In this document: positions 47,794-56,069 of the stretch, in pieces | Position numbering within the stretch: the stretch's first letter is position 1 | Layout of the letters: the number at the start of each line of letters is the position of its first letter | Assembly: GCF_001424945.1 (NCBI RefSeq) | Contig: NZ_LMCW01000001.1 | Coordinates: 156,025-220,024 of the forward strand | Length of the DNA: 64,000 nucleotides | Source: Rhizobium sp. Root1203 | GTDB lineage: Bacteria > Pseudomonadota > Alphaproteobacteria > Rhizobiales > Rhizobiaceae | Direction of reading: 5' to 3' | Translations under genes and position numbers: made by a program | Notes under the pieces: generated by a model | The model's input: only the letters and a program-made list of their open reading frames with translations | What the model was told of the DNA's origin: nothing | The model's database searches: none

Positions 47794-48891
47794 ATGAGGT
47801 CAACAATCGCACGGCTTGCGGCCACGGCCATCGTGGCCGGGCTTTCGGTTACGCCGTCCATTGCCCAGGAGCGTGTCGTCAACGTCTACAACTGGTCCGA
47901 TTATATCGACAGCTCGATCCTTGAAGATTTCACCAAGGAAACCGGCATCAAGGTCGTTTACGACACCTTCGATTCCAACGAGACGCTGGAAGCCAAGCTG
48001 CTCGCCGGCGGCACGGGCTACGACGTGGTCGTGCCGACGGTCTCCTTCATGCAGCGCCAGATCGCAGCCGGCGTCTACCAGAAGCTGGACAAGTCCAAGC
48101 TGCCGAACCTGGTGAACATGTGGGACGTCGTCACCAAGGGCGTCGCGTCGTTCGATCCGGGCAACGAATACAGCGTCGACTACATGTGGGGCACGACGGG
48201 CATCGGCTACAATGTCGACAAGGTCAAGGCCGCGCTCGGCACCGACGAGAAGCCGAACTGGGACGCATTGTTCGATCCCGCCAAGGCGGCCAAGCTCAAG
48301 GATTGCGGCATCTACATGCTGGATTCGCCGACCGACGTCATCCCTTCGGTACTGGCCTATCTCGGTCTGAACCCGAACAGCACTGACGCTGCTGACCTAA
48401 AGAAGGCGCAGGATGTGCTGATGGCCGTCCGTCCCTTCGTCCGCAAATTCCATTCGTCCGAATACATCAGCGCGCTCGCCAACGGCGACATCTGCATCGC
48501 TCTCGGCTTCTCCGGAGACGTGTTCCAGGCGCGCGACCGGGCGTCCGAAGCAAACGCCGGCGTGTCGATCGGCTACTCGGTTCCCTCACAGGGCGCGCAG
48601 ATATTCTTCGACGTATTCGGCATTCCCGCCGATGCACCGCATGTGGCGGAGGCGCACGAGTTCATCAACTACATGATGAAGCCGGAAGTCGCCGCCAAGG
48701 CCTCGAACTATGTGTTCTACGCCAACGGCAACAAGGCCTCCCAGCCGCTCCTGGACAAGGAAGTGATCGACGATACGGCGATCTATCCGACACCTGAGGT
48801 CATGGCGAAACTCTTCACCGTTCCGCCGCTCGACGCAAAAGCGCAGAGGGTGGTGACGCGATTGTGGACCACGGTCGTTACCGGTCAATAA
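47794..48891 (+). CDS. potF: putrescine/spermidine ABC transporter, substrate-binding protein PotF
   Basis: A 365-residue periplasmic binding protein of the PotD/PotF family. The signal peptide is about 1-24 (ending TPSIAQ). Mature motifs are VYNWSDYIDSSILEDF, TGYDVVVPTVSFM and YMWGTTGIGYN. GCAGGAGA precedes ATG 47794. It is the first gene of potFGHI. A strong terminator lies between it and potG. Confidence 0.93.
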   Translation: MRSTIARLAATAIVAGLSVTPSIAQERVVNVYNWSDYIDSSILEDFTKETGIKVVYDTFDSNETLEAKLLAGGTGYDVVVPTVSFMQRQIAAGVYQKLDKSKLPNLVNMWDVVTKGVASFDPGNEYSVDYMWGTTGIGYNVDKVKAALGTDEKPNWDALFDPAKAAKLKDCGIYMLDSPTDVIPSVLAYLGLNPNSTDAADLKKAQDVLMAVRPFVRKFHSSEYISALANGDICIALGFSGDVFQARDRASEANAGVSIGYSVPSQGAQIFFDVFGIPADAPHVAEAHEFINYMMKPEVAAKASNYVFYANGNKASQPLLDKEVIDDTAIYPTPEVMAKLFTVPPLDAKAQRVVTRLWTTVVTGQ

Positions 48892-48902
48892 AACGCTGGA
48901 TC

Positions 48903-48934
48903 TGCCCGAACCCCCAGGTTCGGGCATTTTCTTT
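48903..48934 (+). terminator. strong terminator between potF and potG
   Basis: A 10-bp perfect stem TGCCCGAACC (48903-48912) with GGTTCGGGCA (48917-48926), loop of four, followed by TTTTCTTT. It probably makes potF mRNA more abundant than the rest of the operon. Confidence 0.85.
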
Positions 48935-48976
48935 AGGCGGTCGTGCCGGTCCTGCTAAGTCATTCGGGGAACAATC

Positions 48977-50119
48977 ATGAAATCACTCGGCAATATTCGC
49001 CGTTCGTTTGCGCCTTGGGCCGATCCGGCAGCCAAGCCGTTTATTTCGGTCAGGAACGTCACCAAACGCTTCGGCGATTTCACGGCTGTCGACGATCTCT
49101 CCCTCGATATCTATCACCGCGAGTTCTTCGCACTGCTCGGCGCGTCCGGCTGCGGCAAGTCTACGCTGCTGCGCATGCTTGCGGGTTTCGAGCAGCCGAC
49201 ATCGGGCGAAATCATCCTTGACGGAACCGATCTGGCAGGCACCCCCCCGTACAAGCGGCCGGTCAACATGATGTTCCAGTCCTATGCGCTCTTCCCGCAC
49301 ATGACGGTCGAAAAGAACATTGCCTTCGGCCTGCGACAGGACGGCATGCAGAAGGACGAGATCGCCGAGCGTGTGCTGCAGATGCTGAAAATGGTCAAGC
49401 TGGAGAAATTCGCCTCCCGCAAGCCCAACCAGCTCTCCGGCGGTCAGCGGCAGCGCGTGGCGCTTGCCCGGTCGCTGGCAAAGCGTCCGAAGGTGCTGCT
49501 GCTGGACGAGCCCCTCGGTGCGCTCGACAAGAAGCTGCGCGAGGAAACGCAGTTCGAACTGATGGACCTGCAGCAAAATCTCGGCCTCACCTTCGTCGTC
49601 GTCACCCACGACCAGGAAGAGGCCATGACGATGGCCGACCGCATCGCGGTCATGAGCCACGGCAAGGTCATCCAGGTCGCAACGCCTGCCGAAATCTACG
49701 AGGCGCCGAACTCGCGCTTCGTGGCAGACTTCATCGGCGACGTGAATATTTTCGACGGCAAGGTAGCCTCCGCAAGCGGCGGCACGACCGAGATCGCGGT
49801 GGACAGCGGCTTTTCGATCAAGGTTGCGGCCGGCGACGCCCCACCGCTCGGCAGCGCCGCAGGCTTCGCAATCCGGCCGGAAAAGATGAGGGTAACGCGT
49901 ACGCCGCCGGCAAACCCCACCGTCAACGCCGCATCCGGCGAGCTTTGGGACATCGGCTATCTCGGCGACATGACGGTTTTTCATGTGAAGCTGAAAAGCG
50001 GCAAGGTGGTGAAGGCATCGCAGCTGAATGCCCAGCGTGCCGTCGACGACCCGTTCACCTACGATCAGGAAGTCTGGATCACCTTCGCCGAGGACGCCGG
50101 CGTCCTGCTCAAGGATTGA
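48977..50119 (+). CDS. potG: polyamine ABC transporter ATPase PotG
   Basis: A 380-residue ATPase. Walker A GASGCGKSTLLRML is at about 55-68, the signature LSGGQRQRVALARSLAKRP follows, then Walker B VLLLDEPLGALD and the switch VVTHDQEEAMTMADR. A C-terminal TOBE domain covers about 300-380. GGGGA precedes ATG 48977. potH starts 3 bp after the stop. Confidence 0.94.
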   Translation: MKSLGNIRRSFAPWADPAAKPFISVRNVTKRFGDFTAVDDLSLDIYHREFFALLGASGCGKSTLLRMLAGFEQPTSGEIILDGTDLAGTPPYKRPVNMMFQSYALFPHMTVEKNIAFGLRQDGMQKDEIAERVLQMLKMVKLEKFASRKPNQLSGGQRQRVALARSLAKRPKVLLLDEPLGALDKKLREETQFELMDLQQNLGLTFVVVTHDQEEAMTMADRIAVMSHGKVIQVATPAEIYEAPNSRFVADFIGDVNIFDGKVASASGGTTEIAVDSGFSIKVAAGDAPPLGSAAGFAIRPEKMRVTRTPPANPTVNAASGELWDIGYLGDMTVFHVKLKSGKVVKASQLNAQRAVDDPFTYDQEVWITFAEDAGVLLKD

Positions 50120-50122
50120 AAC

Positions 50123-51034
50123 ATGGGCAAACTTGGTTCCGCCATTTACAATCGCCTCGTCATCATCGTCCCCTACGTCTGGCTGCTGCTTTTCTTCCTG
50201 GCGCCGTTCTTCATCGTTTTCCGCATTTCGCTGTCGACGACGGCGATCTCCATGCCGCCCTATGAGCCGGCCTTCTCGCTTGCCGACGGCTGGGCCGGTA
50301 TGTGGCAGAAGATGGCGACCTTCTCCTTCGACAACTACAGCTACCTCATAGACGATCCGCTTTACCTCAACGCCTATATTTCGAGCGTGGTGATTGCCGG
50401 TGTCTCGACGTTCCTGACGCTGCTTATCGCTTATCCGATTGCCTATGGCATGGCGCAGGCACCGCGCAGCATCCGCCCGACGCTGCTGATGCTGGTTATC
50501 CTGCCCTTCTGGACAAGCTTCCTGATCCGGGTCTACGCCTGGATCGCCATCCTCAAGCCGGAAGGCCTGCTGAATCAGCTCCTCCTGTCCCTGCATGTCA
50601 TCGACAGTCCGCTGATCATCCTGAATACCAATGTCGCGGTCTATATCGGCATCGTCTACTCCTACCTGCCGTTCATGGTGTTGCCGCTTTACTCCTCGCT
50701 GGAAAAGATGGACGGCACGCTGATCGAAGCCGCGCAGGATCTCGGCTGCCCGCCGATCACGGCCTTCTGGCGCGTGACCTTCCCGCTCTCGCTTCCGGGC
50801 GTCGTCGCCGGCTGCATGCTGGTGTTCATTCCGGCCGTCGGCGAATTCGTCATTCCCGACCTCCTCGGGGGGTCTCAGACGCTGATGATCGGCAAGACCC
50901 TGTGGAACGAGTTCAATTCAAACCGCGACTGGCCCGTCTCTTCGGCGGTGGCCACGATCCTGCTGCTGATCCTGGTGATCCCGATCGTCTTCTTCCAGAA
51001 TGTGCAAGCCAAAGCCGATGAACAGGGGAAGTAG
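50123..51034 (+). CDS. potH: polyamine ABC transporter permease PotH
   Basis: A 303-residue inner-membrane permease with about six helices, the first VIIVPYVWLLLFFLAPFFIV. The EAA loop is LIEAAQDLGCPPITAFWRVT (about 200-219). It is coupled to potG and potI by 3-bp gaps. Confidence 0.93.
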   Translation: MGKLGSAIYNRLVIIVPYVWLLLFFLAPFFIVFRISLSTTAISMPPYEPAFSLADGWAGMWQKMATFSFDNYSYLIDDPLYLNAYISSVVIAGVSTFLTLLIAYPIAYGMAQAPRSIRPTLLMLVILPFWTSFLIRVYAWIAILKPEGLLNQLLLSLHVIDSPLIILNTNVAVYIGIVYSYLPFMVLPLYSSLEKMDGTLIEAAQDLGCPPITAFWRVTFPLSLPGVVAGCMLVFIPAVGEFVIPDLLGGSQTLMIGKTLWNEFNSNRDWPVSSAVATILLLILVIPIVFFQNVQAKADEQGK

Positions 51035-51037
51035 ACC

Positions 51038-51856
51038 ATGCTGAAATGGACCCGTTTCAACATCGCCTCCGTCGCGCTCGGCTTTGCCTTCCTCTACCTG
51101 CCGATCGTGCTGCTCGTCGTGTTTTCGTTCAACGAGTCGAAGCTGGTCACCGTCTGGGGCGGCTTTTCGACGAAGTGGTACGCGTCGCTGTTCCACAATC
51201 AGGCCTTGCTCGATGCTGCCTGGGTGACCGTGCGGGTGGGCGTCCTCTCGGCCACCGCCGCAACGATCCTCGGGACCCTCGCGGCTCTGACGCTTGTGCG
51301 TTACACGCGCTTCCGCGGCCGGATGCTCTTTTCGGGCATGGTGTATGCGCCGCTCGTGATGCCGGAGGTGATAACAGGGCTCTCGCTGCTGCTGCTCTTC
51401 GTCGCAATCGGACTGGACCGTGGCTTCTGGACCATCACCCTGGCGCACACGACGCTCACCATGTGTTTCGTGGCCGTCGTCGTGCAGTCGCGTCTCGTGA
51501 GCTTCGATCAGTCGATCGAGGAGGCCGCTATGGATCTCGGTGCGCCGCCCGTCCGTACCTTTTTCGAGGTGACGTTGCCGATCATCGCGCCGGCAGTCCT
51601 GTCCGGCTGGATCCTCGCCTTCACGCTGTCACTCGACGATCTCGTGATTGCGAGCTTCACCTCGGGTCCGGGGGCAACGACGCTGCCGATGAAAATCTAC
51701 AGCCAGGTGCGTCTTGGCGTGACCCCGGAGATCAACGCCGTCTGCACGCTTCTGATCGGAGTCGTCACGATCGGGGTCATCTGCGCCTCGACCGTCACCA
51801 AGCGGCGCGAGCTGCAGCGGCAGCGCGACGAGCGGGCTGCCGCCAATGCCCCGTGA
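51038..51856 (+). CDS. potI: polyamine ABC transporter permease PotI
   Basis: A 272-residue permease. The first helix is SVALGFAFLYLPIVLLVVFS, followed by the family FNESKLVTVWGGFSTKWY. The EAA loop is SIEEAAMDLGAPPVRTFFEV (about 159-178). Its stop codon directly abuts the stop codon of the convergent asmA gene, with no base between. Confidence 0.93.
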   Translation: MLKWTRFNIASVALGFAFLYLPIVLLVVFSFNESKLVTVWGGFSTKWYASLFHNQALLDAAWVTVRVGVLSATAATILGTLAALTLVRYTRFRGRMLFSGMVYAPLVMPEVITGLSLLLLFVAIGLDRGFWTITLAHTTLTMCFVAVVVQSRLVSFDQSIEEAAMDLGAPPVRTFFEVTLPIIAPAVLSGWILAFTLSLDDLVIASFTSGPGATTLPMKIYSQVRLGVTPEINAVCTLLIGVVTIGVICASTVTKRRELQRQRDERAAANAP

Positions 51857-53737
51857 CTACCGCGGAGCATCCTGATGGTCGACGGGCATGGTTGAGAGCA
51901 CAGGGTCCGGCCAGGAACCTCCGACGAAAAACGGCAACGGTGGAAAGTCTGCTACCTGTGTCGGATCGGTTGCCTCGATCCGCCCGGAGAGGGCCAGCCC
52001 GCCGGATTTGTAAGGAATGATCCCTGACAGGGTGATCGTCTCCGCGAGGCCTTCGATGCGGCCGTTGCGTATCTCCGCCGCGCCGTCGGCGAGATCGGCA
52101 TTGATGTCGAATTTACCGAATGAAAACGCCCGATGCGAAACGGCATTCAGCGCGAAGAACGCGCCTTTCGCGGCTTCGGTGCGCACGGCTTCCGCGTCGA
52201 AGCCCGGGATCGACCCGGAAAGCGCGTGGAAGCCGATGGTGCCGGTGACATCGGCAGGCCCCGTTTTCCAGAGGGGCAGAGCTGTGCGGATCGACAGATC
52301 GAGCGAGCCGGTGGCCAGAGGCAGTGGCCCCTTGAGCTGCAGGCGTTCGATCAGGCCGGCAAAATTGGCGCCGCGGATCGACACCTGAAGCCTGCCGCCG
52401 CCGTCGAAGTCGCCACGCATCGCCTCCAGGTGGGCTGTGAGCGCGCCACCCTCGAACTGACTGTCGCCGATATCGAATTTCGCCTCATTGCTGGAGACGA
52501 TGATGCTTGCCCCGACATCCGATAGCACGAAGGGTTCGATATCACCCTGTTTGGCGGAAAGCCTGAGGTCGAGGTCGAGCTTCTGCAGCGCACCGCCGTC
52601 CGGCGGTCCGTTGTCCTCGCCGGCCGCAAGACGAAGCGCGAAGGCGTCGAAAAGCGACTTGAAGTTCATCTGGTCGAACGCAAGCGTTCCGCCGAGCTTG
52701 GGCCGCTTGCCGGGCCGGAACGTTACGTCCATCGCGCCCCGTGCGCTCGCCCCGTTCATGCCGAGGCTGACATTGTCGAAGCGGAATCCGTTTGCGGCCG
52801 ACACGATGTCGCTCTCGAGGGAAAAAGCTTTCAACGTGGGTATGCCCGGCAGCGATCTGCCCGACCAGGTCAACAACGCCGGCAGATCGGGAATGCCGAG
52901 TGCCATTGCGCCAGACAGGTCGAAGAGATGGGAGATGTTCGCCACCCCGTCGAAACGCGCGGTCAGCAAATTGGATGTCAGCGACGCCTTGAACGGCCCG
53001 CGTCTGCCGCCGAAGACCAGCAGGGGACTACGGGAGGCAAAGTCGAGCTTCAGGTCCAGGCCGTTTGTCCGGGCGATCAGGATCGCGCCGATCGGATTTG
53101 ACAGTCTCGGCCAATTGATGTCGGCGGTCACGCCGTCGAAGCGGTAGGTCCTGCCGCTGGCAACGTCGGCGACGTCGAGCGTTCCGTCTTCGACCGTGAT
53201 GGTGCCGATCTCAGCGTCGAGCTCCTTGAGGAGCACTTCTTCACCGCCTTGCTCGTCCGCGCCGGCGATAGCCTTCGCCAACAGCCCTTCGTTGGTCCAG
53301 TCGATCATGCCGCTGCTTTCGCGGGTCAGCAGCAGATGGGGACGCAGCAGATGGAATTCATGGAAGCTCGCCTTTCCCCGGATGGCATCAATCAGGTTGA
53401 ATTCGGCGGACAGGCTTTCGATCGTTCCAAGCAGCTTCTTGTCGCGGCTCTTCTGGCGGACCGAAATCCCGCTGAGCGTGATACGCGGCGTCGGCCAGAA
53501 TTCGACGACAGGCCTTCCCGCGATCTCGGCGTCGTAGCCGATCCACTTGGACAGGGCGTCTTCGATGCCCGAGCGAACGAGACCTGTCGAAATGAGATAG
53601 GGGCCGGCGACGCGAAGGGCGACGAAAGTCGTCAGCACGACGATCAATGAGATTGTTGCAAGTCTCGCAATGCCCGGCAACCAGCGGGAAACGGGCCGGA
53701 TTTTTCTTCGCCACTGCGGTTGTCGAGACGTGCCCAT
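51857..53737 (-). CDS. AsmA family protein
   Basis: A 626-residue protein with one N-terminal membrane helix (about 20-42, GIARLATISLIVVLTTFVAL) and a long beta-rich periplasmic chain. Features are DAEIAGRPVVEFWPTPRITL near residues 70-90 and a C-terminal AsmA-like domain with VRTEAAKGAFFALNAVSHRA. AsmA-like proteins are thought to bridge the periplasm and carry phospholipids to the outer membrane. It appears to be monocistronic. Confidence 0.85.
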   Translation of the reverse strand: MGTSRQPQWRRKIRPVSRWLPGIARLATISLIVVLTTFVALRVAGPYLISTGLVRSGIEDALSKWIGYDAEIAGRPVVEFWPTPRITLSGISVRQKSRDKKLLGTIESLSAEFNLIDAIRGKASFHEFHLLRPHLLLTRESSGMIDWTNEGLLAKAIAGADEQGGEEVLLKELDAEIGTITVEDGTLDVADVASGRTYRFDGVTADINWPRLSNPIGAILIARTNGLDLKLDFASRSPLLVFGGRRGPFKASLTSNLLTARFDGVANISHLFDLSGAMALGIPDLPALLTWSGRSLPGIPTLKAFSLESDIVSAANGFRFDNVSLGMNGASARGAMDVTFRPGKRPKLGGTLAFDQMNFKSLFDAFALRLAAGEDNGPPDGGALQKLDLDLRLSAKQGDIEPFVLSDVGASIIVSSNEAKFDIGDSQFEGGALTAHLEAMRGDFDGGGRLQVSIRGANFAGLIERLQLKGPLPLATGSLDLSIRTALPLWKTGPADVTGTIGFHALSGSIPGFDAEAVRTEAAKGAFFALNAVSHRAFSFGKFDINADLADGAAEIRNGRIEGLAETITLSGIIPYKSGGLALSGRIEATDPTQVADFPPLPFFVGGSWPDPVLSTMPVDHQDAPR

Positions 53738-53894
53738 CAGTTTCGTCCGTCTTTCGGCGCTCGCCCGTTAATGTACTGAAATGCCGGATATATCAAATGT
53801 GAGGTACTTGCAAATCCATAGCAGGCCATGCTCTGGTGACCACCTTACGAGGCACTATTGCATAATATATAAGTATAGAATGGGAGATGTTCGC

Positions 53895-55847
53895 ATGCGT
53901 GACGATAAGCCACTTTGGACGCCTTCGCGAGCCTTGATCGAGGCAAGCCCCATCTATCATTTCATGCAGGCATGCAATCGCGATTGCGGGCTTTCGTTGG
54001 CAAGCTACGCCGATCTGCACGCATGGTCTGTCGCCGAGCGGGAGAGTTTCTGGACCGCGATTTGGGATTTCTGCGACGTCAGGGGCGATCGTGGCGCCCG
54101 CGCGCTGGTCGATGGCGACGCGATGCTCGATGCACGGTTTTTCCCGGATGCGACGTTGAACTTCGCCGAGAACCTGCTGTCCGGCGACGGAGCGGGCGAA
54201 GCCATCATTTTCCGCGGCGAGGACAAGGTCGTCGACCGCTGGACCTGGGATCGGCTGCGCAACCTCGTGTCCAGGCTCCAGCAGGCGTTGCGTGCGCAGG
54301 GTATCGGTCCGGGAGATCGCGTGGCCGCCATGATGCCGAACATGCCGGAGACGGTGGCATTCATGCTCGCAGCCGCTTCGATCGGCGCGACCTGGTCGTC
54401 CTGCTCCCCCGATTTCGGCGAGCAGGGTGTGCTCGACCGTTTCGGGCAGATCGAGCCCAGACTTTTCGTCGCCTGCGATGCCTATTGGTACGGCGGCAAG
54501 CTGCAGGATGTGAAGGCTAAGGTGACGGCGGTGGCGGGGAGCCTCGGGTGTCCTTGCGTCGTCGTCCACTATGCCGGCGATGCGAGTGCGGTTGCGCGCG
54601 GTACGCCAGGCGCGGCGACGCTCGAAGATTTCATCGCACCTTTCGCATCGGGACCCGTCGAGTTTGTACCTCTGCCGTTTTCGCATCCGCTCTACATCCT
54701 GTTTTCTTCCGGAACGACCGGTGTGCCGAAGTGCATCGTCCACTCTGCCGGCGGCACACTGTTGCAGCACCTGAAGGAGCATCGCCTCCATTGCGGCCTG
54801 CAGCCCGGCGAGAAGCTGTTCTACTTCACCACCTGTGGATGGATGATGTGGAATTGGCTGGTAAGTGGCCTTGCGGTCGGCGCGACGCTGTGCCTTTTCG
54901 ATGGCTCGCCCTTCGCACCCGACGGCAACGTGCTTTTCGACTATGCGGAGGACGAGAAATTTGCGGTCTTCGGCACGTCGGCGAAGTATATCGATGCCGT
55001 GCGCAAGGCCGGGCTGACGCCGCGCACCACGCACGATCTCTCCAGCCTGCGGCTGATGACCTCCACGGGTTCCCCCCTGTCGCCGGAAGGCTTCTCCTTC
55101 GTCTACGAGGGCATCAAGGAGGATGTGCAGCTGGCGTCGATTTCCGGCGGCACCGACATCGTCTCCTGCTTCGTTCTCGGCAATCCGCTGCAGCCGGTCT
55201 GGCGCGGCGAGATACAGGGACCGGGGCTCGGTCTTGCCATCGATGTCTGGGACGATGAGGGCAGGTCCGTACGCCGGGAAAAAGGCGAGCTCGTCTGTAC
55301 CAGGGCTTTCCCCGCAATGCCTGTCATGTTCTGGAATGACCCGGGCGGCGCAAAATACCGGGCGGCCTATTTCGAACGGTTCGACAATGTCTGGTGCCAC
55401 GGCGATTTCGCCGAATGGACGGAACATGACGGCATCGTCATCCATGGCCGTTCCGATGCAACGCTCAACCCGGGCGGCGTGCGGATCGGGACGGCGGAGA
55501 TCTACAATCAGGTCGAACAGATGGACGAGGTCACCGAGGCGCTGTGCATCGGCCAGGAGTGGGACGACGACGTCCGCGTCATTCTCTTCGTTCGCCTTGC
55601 GCGGGGGGTTTCGTTGACCGACGATCTCGCAAAAGAGATCAAGGCCCGCATTCGCACCGGCGCGTCGCCGCGCCACGTGCCCGCCAAGATCATCGCCGTC
55701 GGCGACATTCCGCGCACCAAGTCGGGCAAGATCGTCGAACTCGCGGTTCGCGAAATCGTGCATGGACGGCCGGTGAAGAACAGGGAGGCGCTGGCAAACC
55801 CGGAGGCTCTTGAACTCTATTCCGGGCTCGAGGAATTGCGTGTGTGA
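53895..55847 (+). CDS. aacS: acetoacetyl-CoA synthetase
   Basis: A 650-residue adenylate-forming ligase (acetoacetate + CoA + ATP). The P-loop is [20 protein letters not shown], the family-specific N-terminus [15 protein letters not shown], and the C-terminal lysine motif [15 protein letters not shown]. The length fits AacS better than acetate ligases do. I chose ATG 53895 (GGGAG 8 bp upstream); ATG 53880 is possible. It would return acetoacetate from PHB breakdown to central metabolism, in line with the phasin gene nearby. Confidence 0.92.
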   Translation: MRDDKPLWTPSRALIEASPIYHFMQACNRDCGLSLASYADLHAWSVAERESFWTAIWDFCDVRGDRGARALVDGDAMLDARFFPDATLNFAENLLSGDGAGEAIIFRGEDKVVDRWTWDRLRNLVSRLQQALRAQGIGPGDRVAAMMPNMPETVAFMLAAASIGATWSSCSPDFGEQGVLDRFGQIEPRLFVACDAYWYGGKLQDVKAKVTAVAGSLGCPCVVVHYAGDASAVARGTPGAATLEDFIAPFASGPVEFVPLPFSHPLYILFSSGTTGVPKCIVHSAGGTLLQHLKEHRLHCGLQPGEKLFYFTTCGWMMWNWLVSGLAVGATLCLFDGSPFAPDGNVLFDYAEDEKFAVFGTSAKYIDAVRKAGLTPRTTHDLSSLRLMTSTGSPLSPEGFSFVYEGIKEDVQLASISGGTDIVSCFVLGNPLQPVWRGEIQGPGLGLAIDVWDDEGRSVRREKGELVCTRAFPAMPVMFWNDPGGAKYRAAYFERFDNVWCHGDFAEWTEHDGIVIHGRSDATLNPGGVRIGTAEIYNQVEQMDEVTEALCIGQEWDDDVRVILFVRLARGVSLTDDLAKEIKARIRTGASPRHVPAKIIAVGDIPRTKSGKIVELAVREIVHGRPVKNREALANPEALELYSGLEELRV

Positions 55848-55899
55848 TCCGCTAAAGTCTTAGCGAAACTACAATCTTTTACCTTCGAGAGATTCCGGT

Positions 55900-56066
55900 G
55901 TCCGGCAACCTTTCGTTAAGAAACGTTCGTCAAAGGTGAATGTACCTTGGGGCTGCATATGAACGAGGCAGCTTGGAGCTCTGGCTCCCGAAACATGACG
56001 TTGAATCGACTAAGCCCTTGTTGAACAGCACCCAACTTTTAGGCAGCCCCTGGGGCTGCCTTTTTT
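55900..56066 (+). ncRNA. candidate structured small RNA between aacS and the sensor kinase gene
   Basis: The gap after aacS holds no credible protein but has a series of hairpins: GCTGC (55952-55956) with GCAGC (55968-55972), and GGAGC (55975-55979) with GCTCC (55984-55988). A strong terminator follows at 56041-56066. The terminator is about 190 bp after the aacS stop, farther than usual for that gene. Both a separate small RNA and a long aacS 3' UTR (or one processed from it) are possible. The 5' end is a guess. Confidence 0.4.
56041..56066 (+). terminator. strong Rho-independent terminator
   Basis: AGGCAGCCC (56041-56049) pairs with GGGCTGCCT (56053-56061), loop of three, followed by six T's on the + strand only. 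It ends the aacS message or the candidate small RNA, and lies just beyond the 3' end of the convergent kinase gene. Confidence 0.9.
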
Positions 56067-56069
56067 CGT

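Noticed and set aside
53793..55763. 656-residue minus-strand frame opposite aacS
   Set aside because: An antisense mirror frame with no recognisable domain; aacS has clear catalytic motifs.
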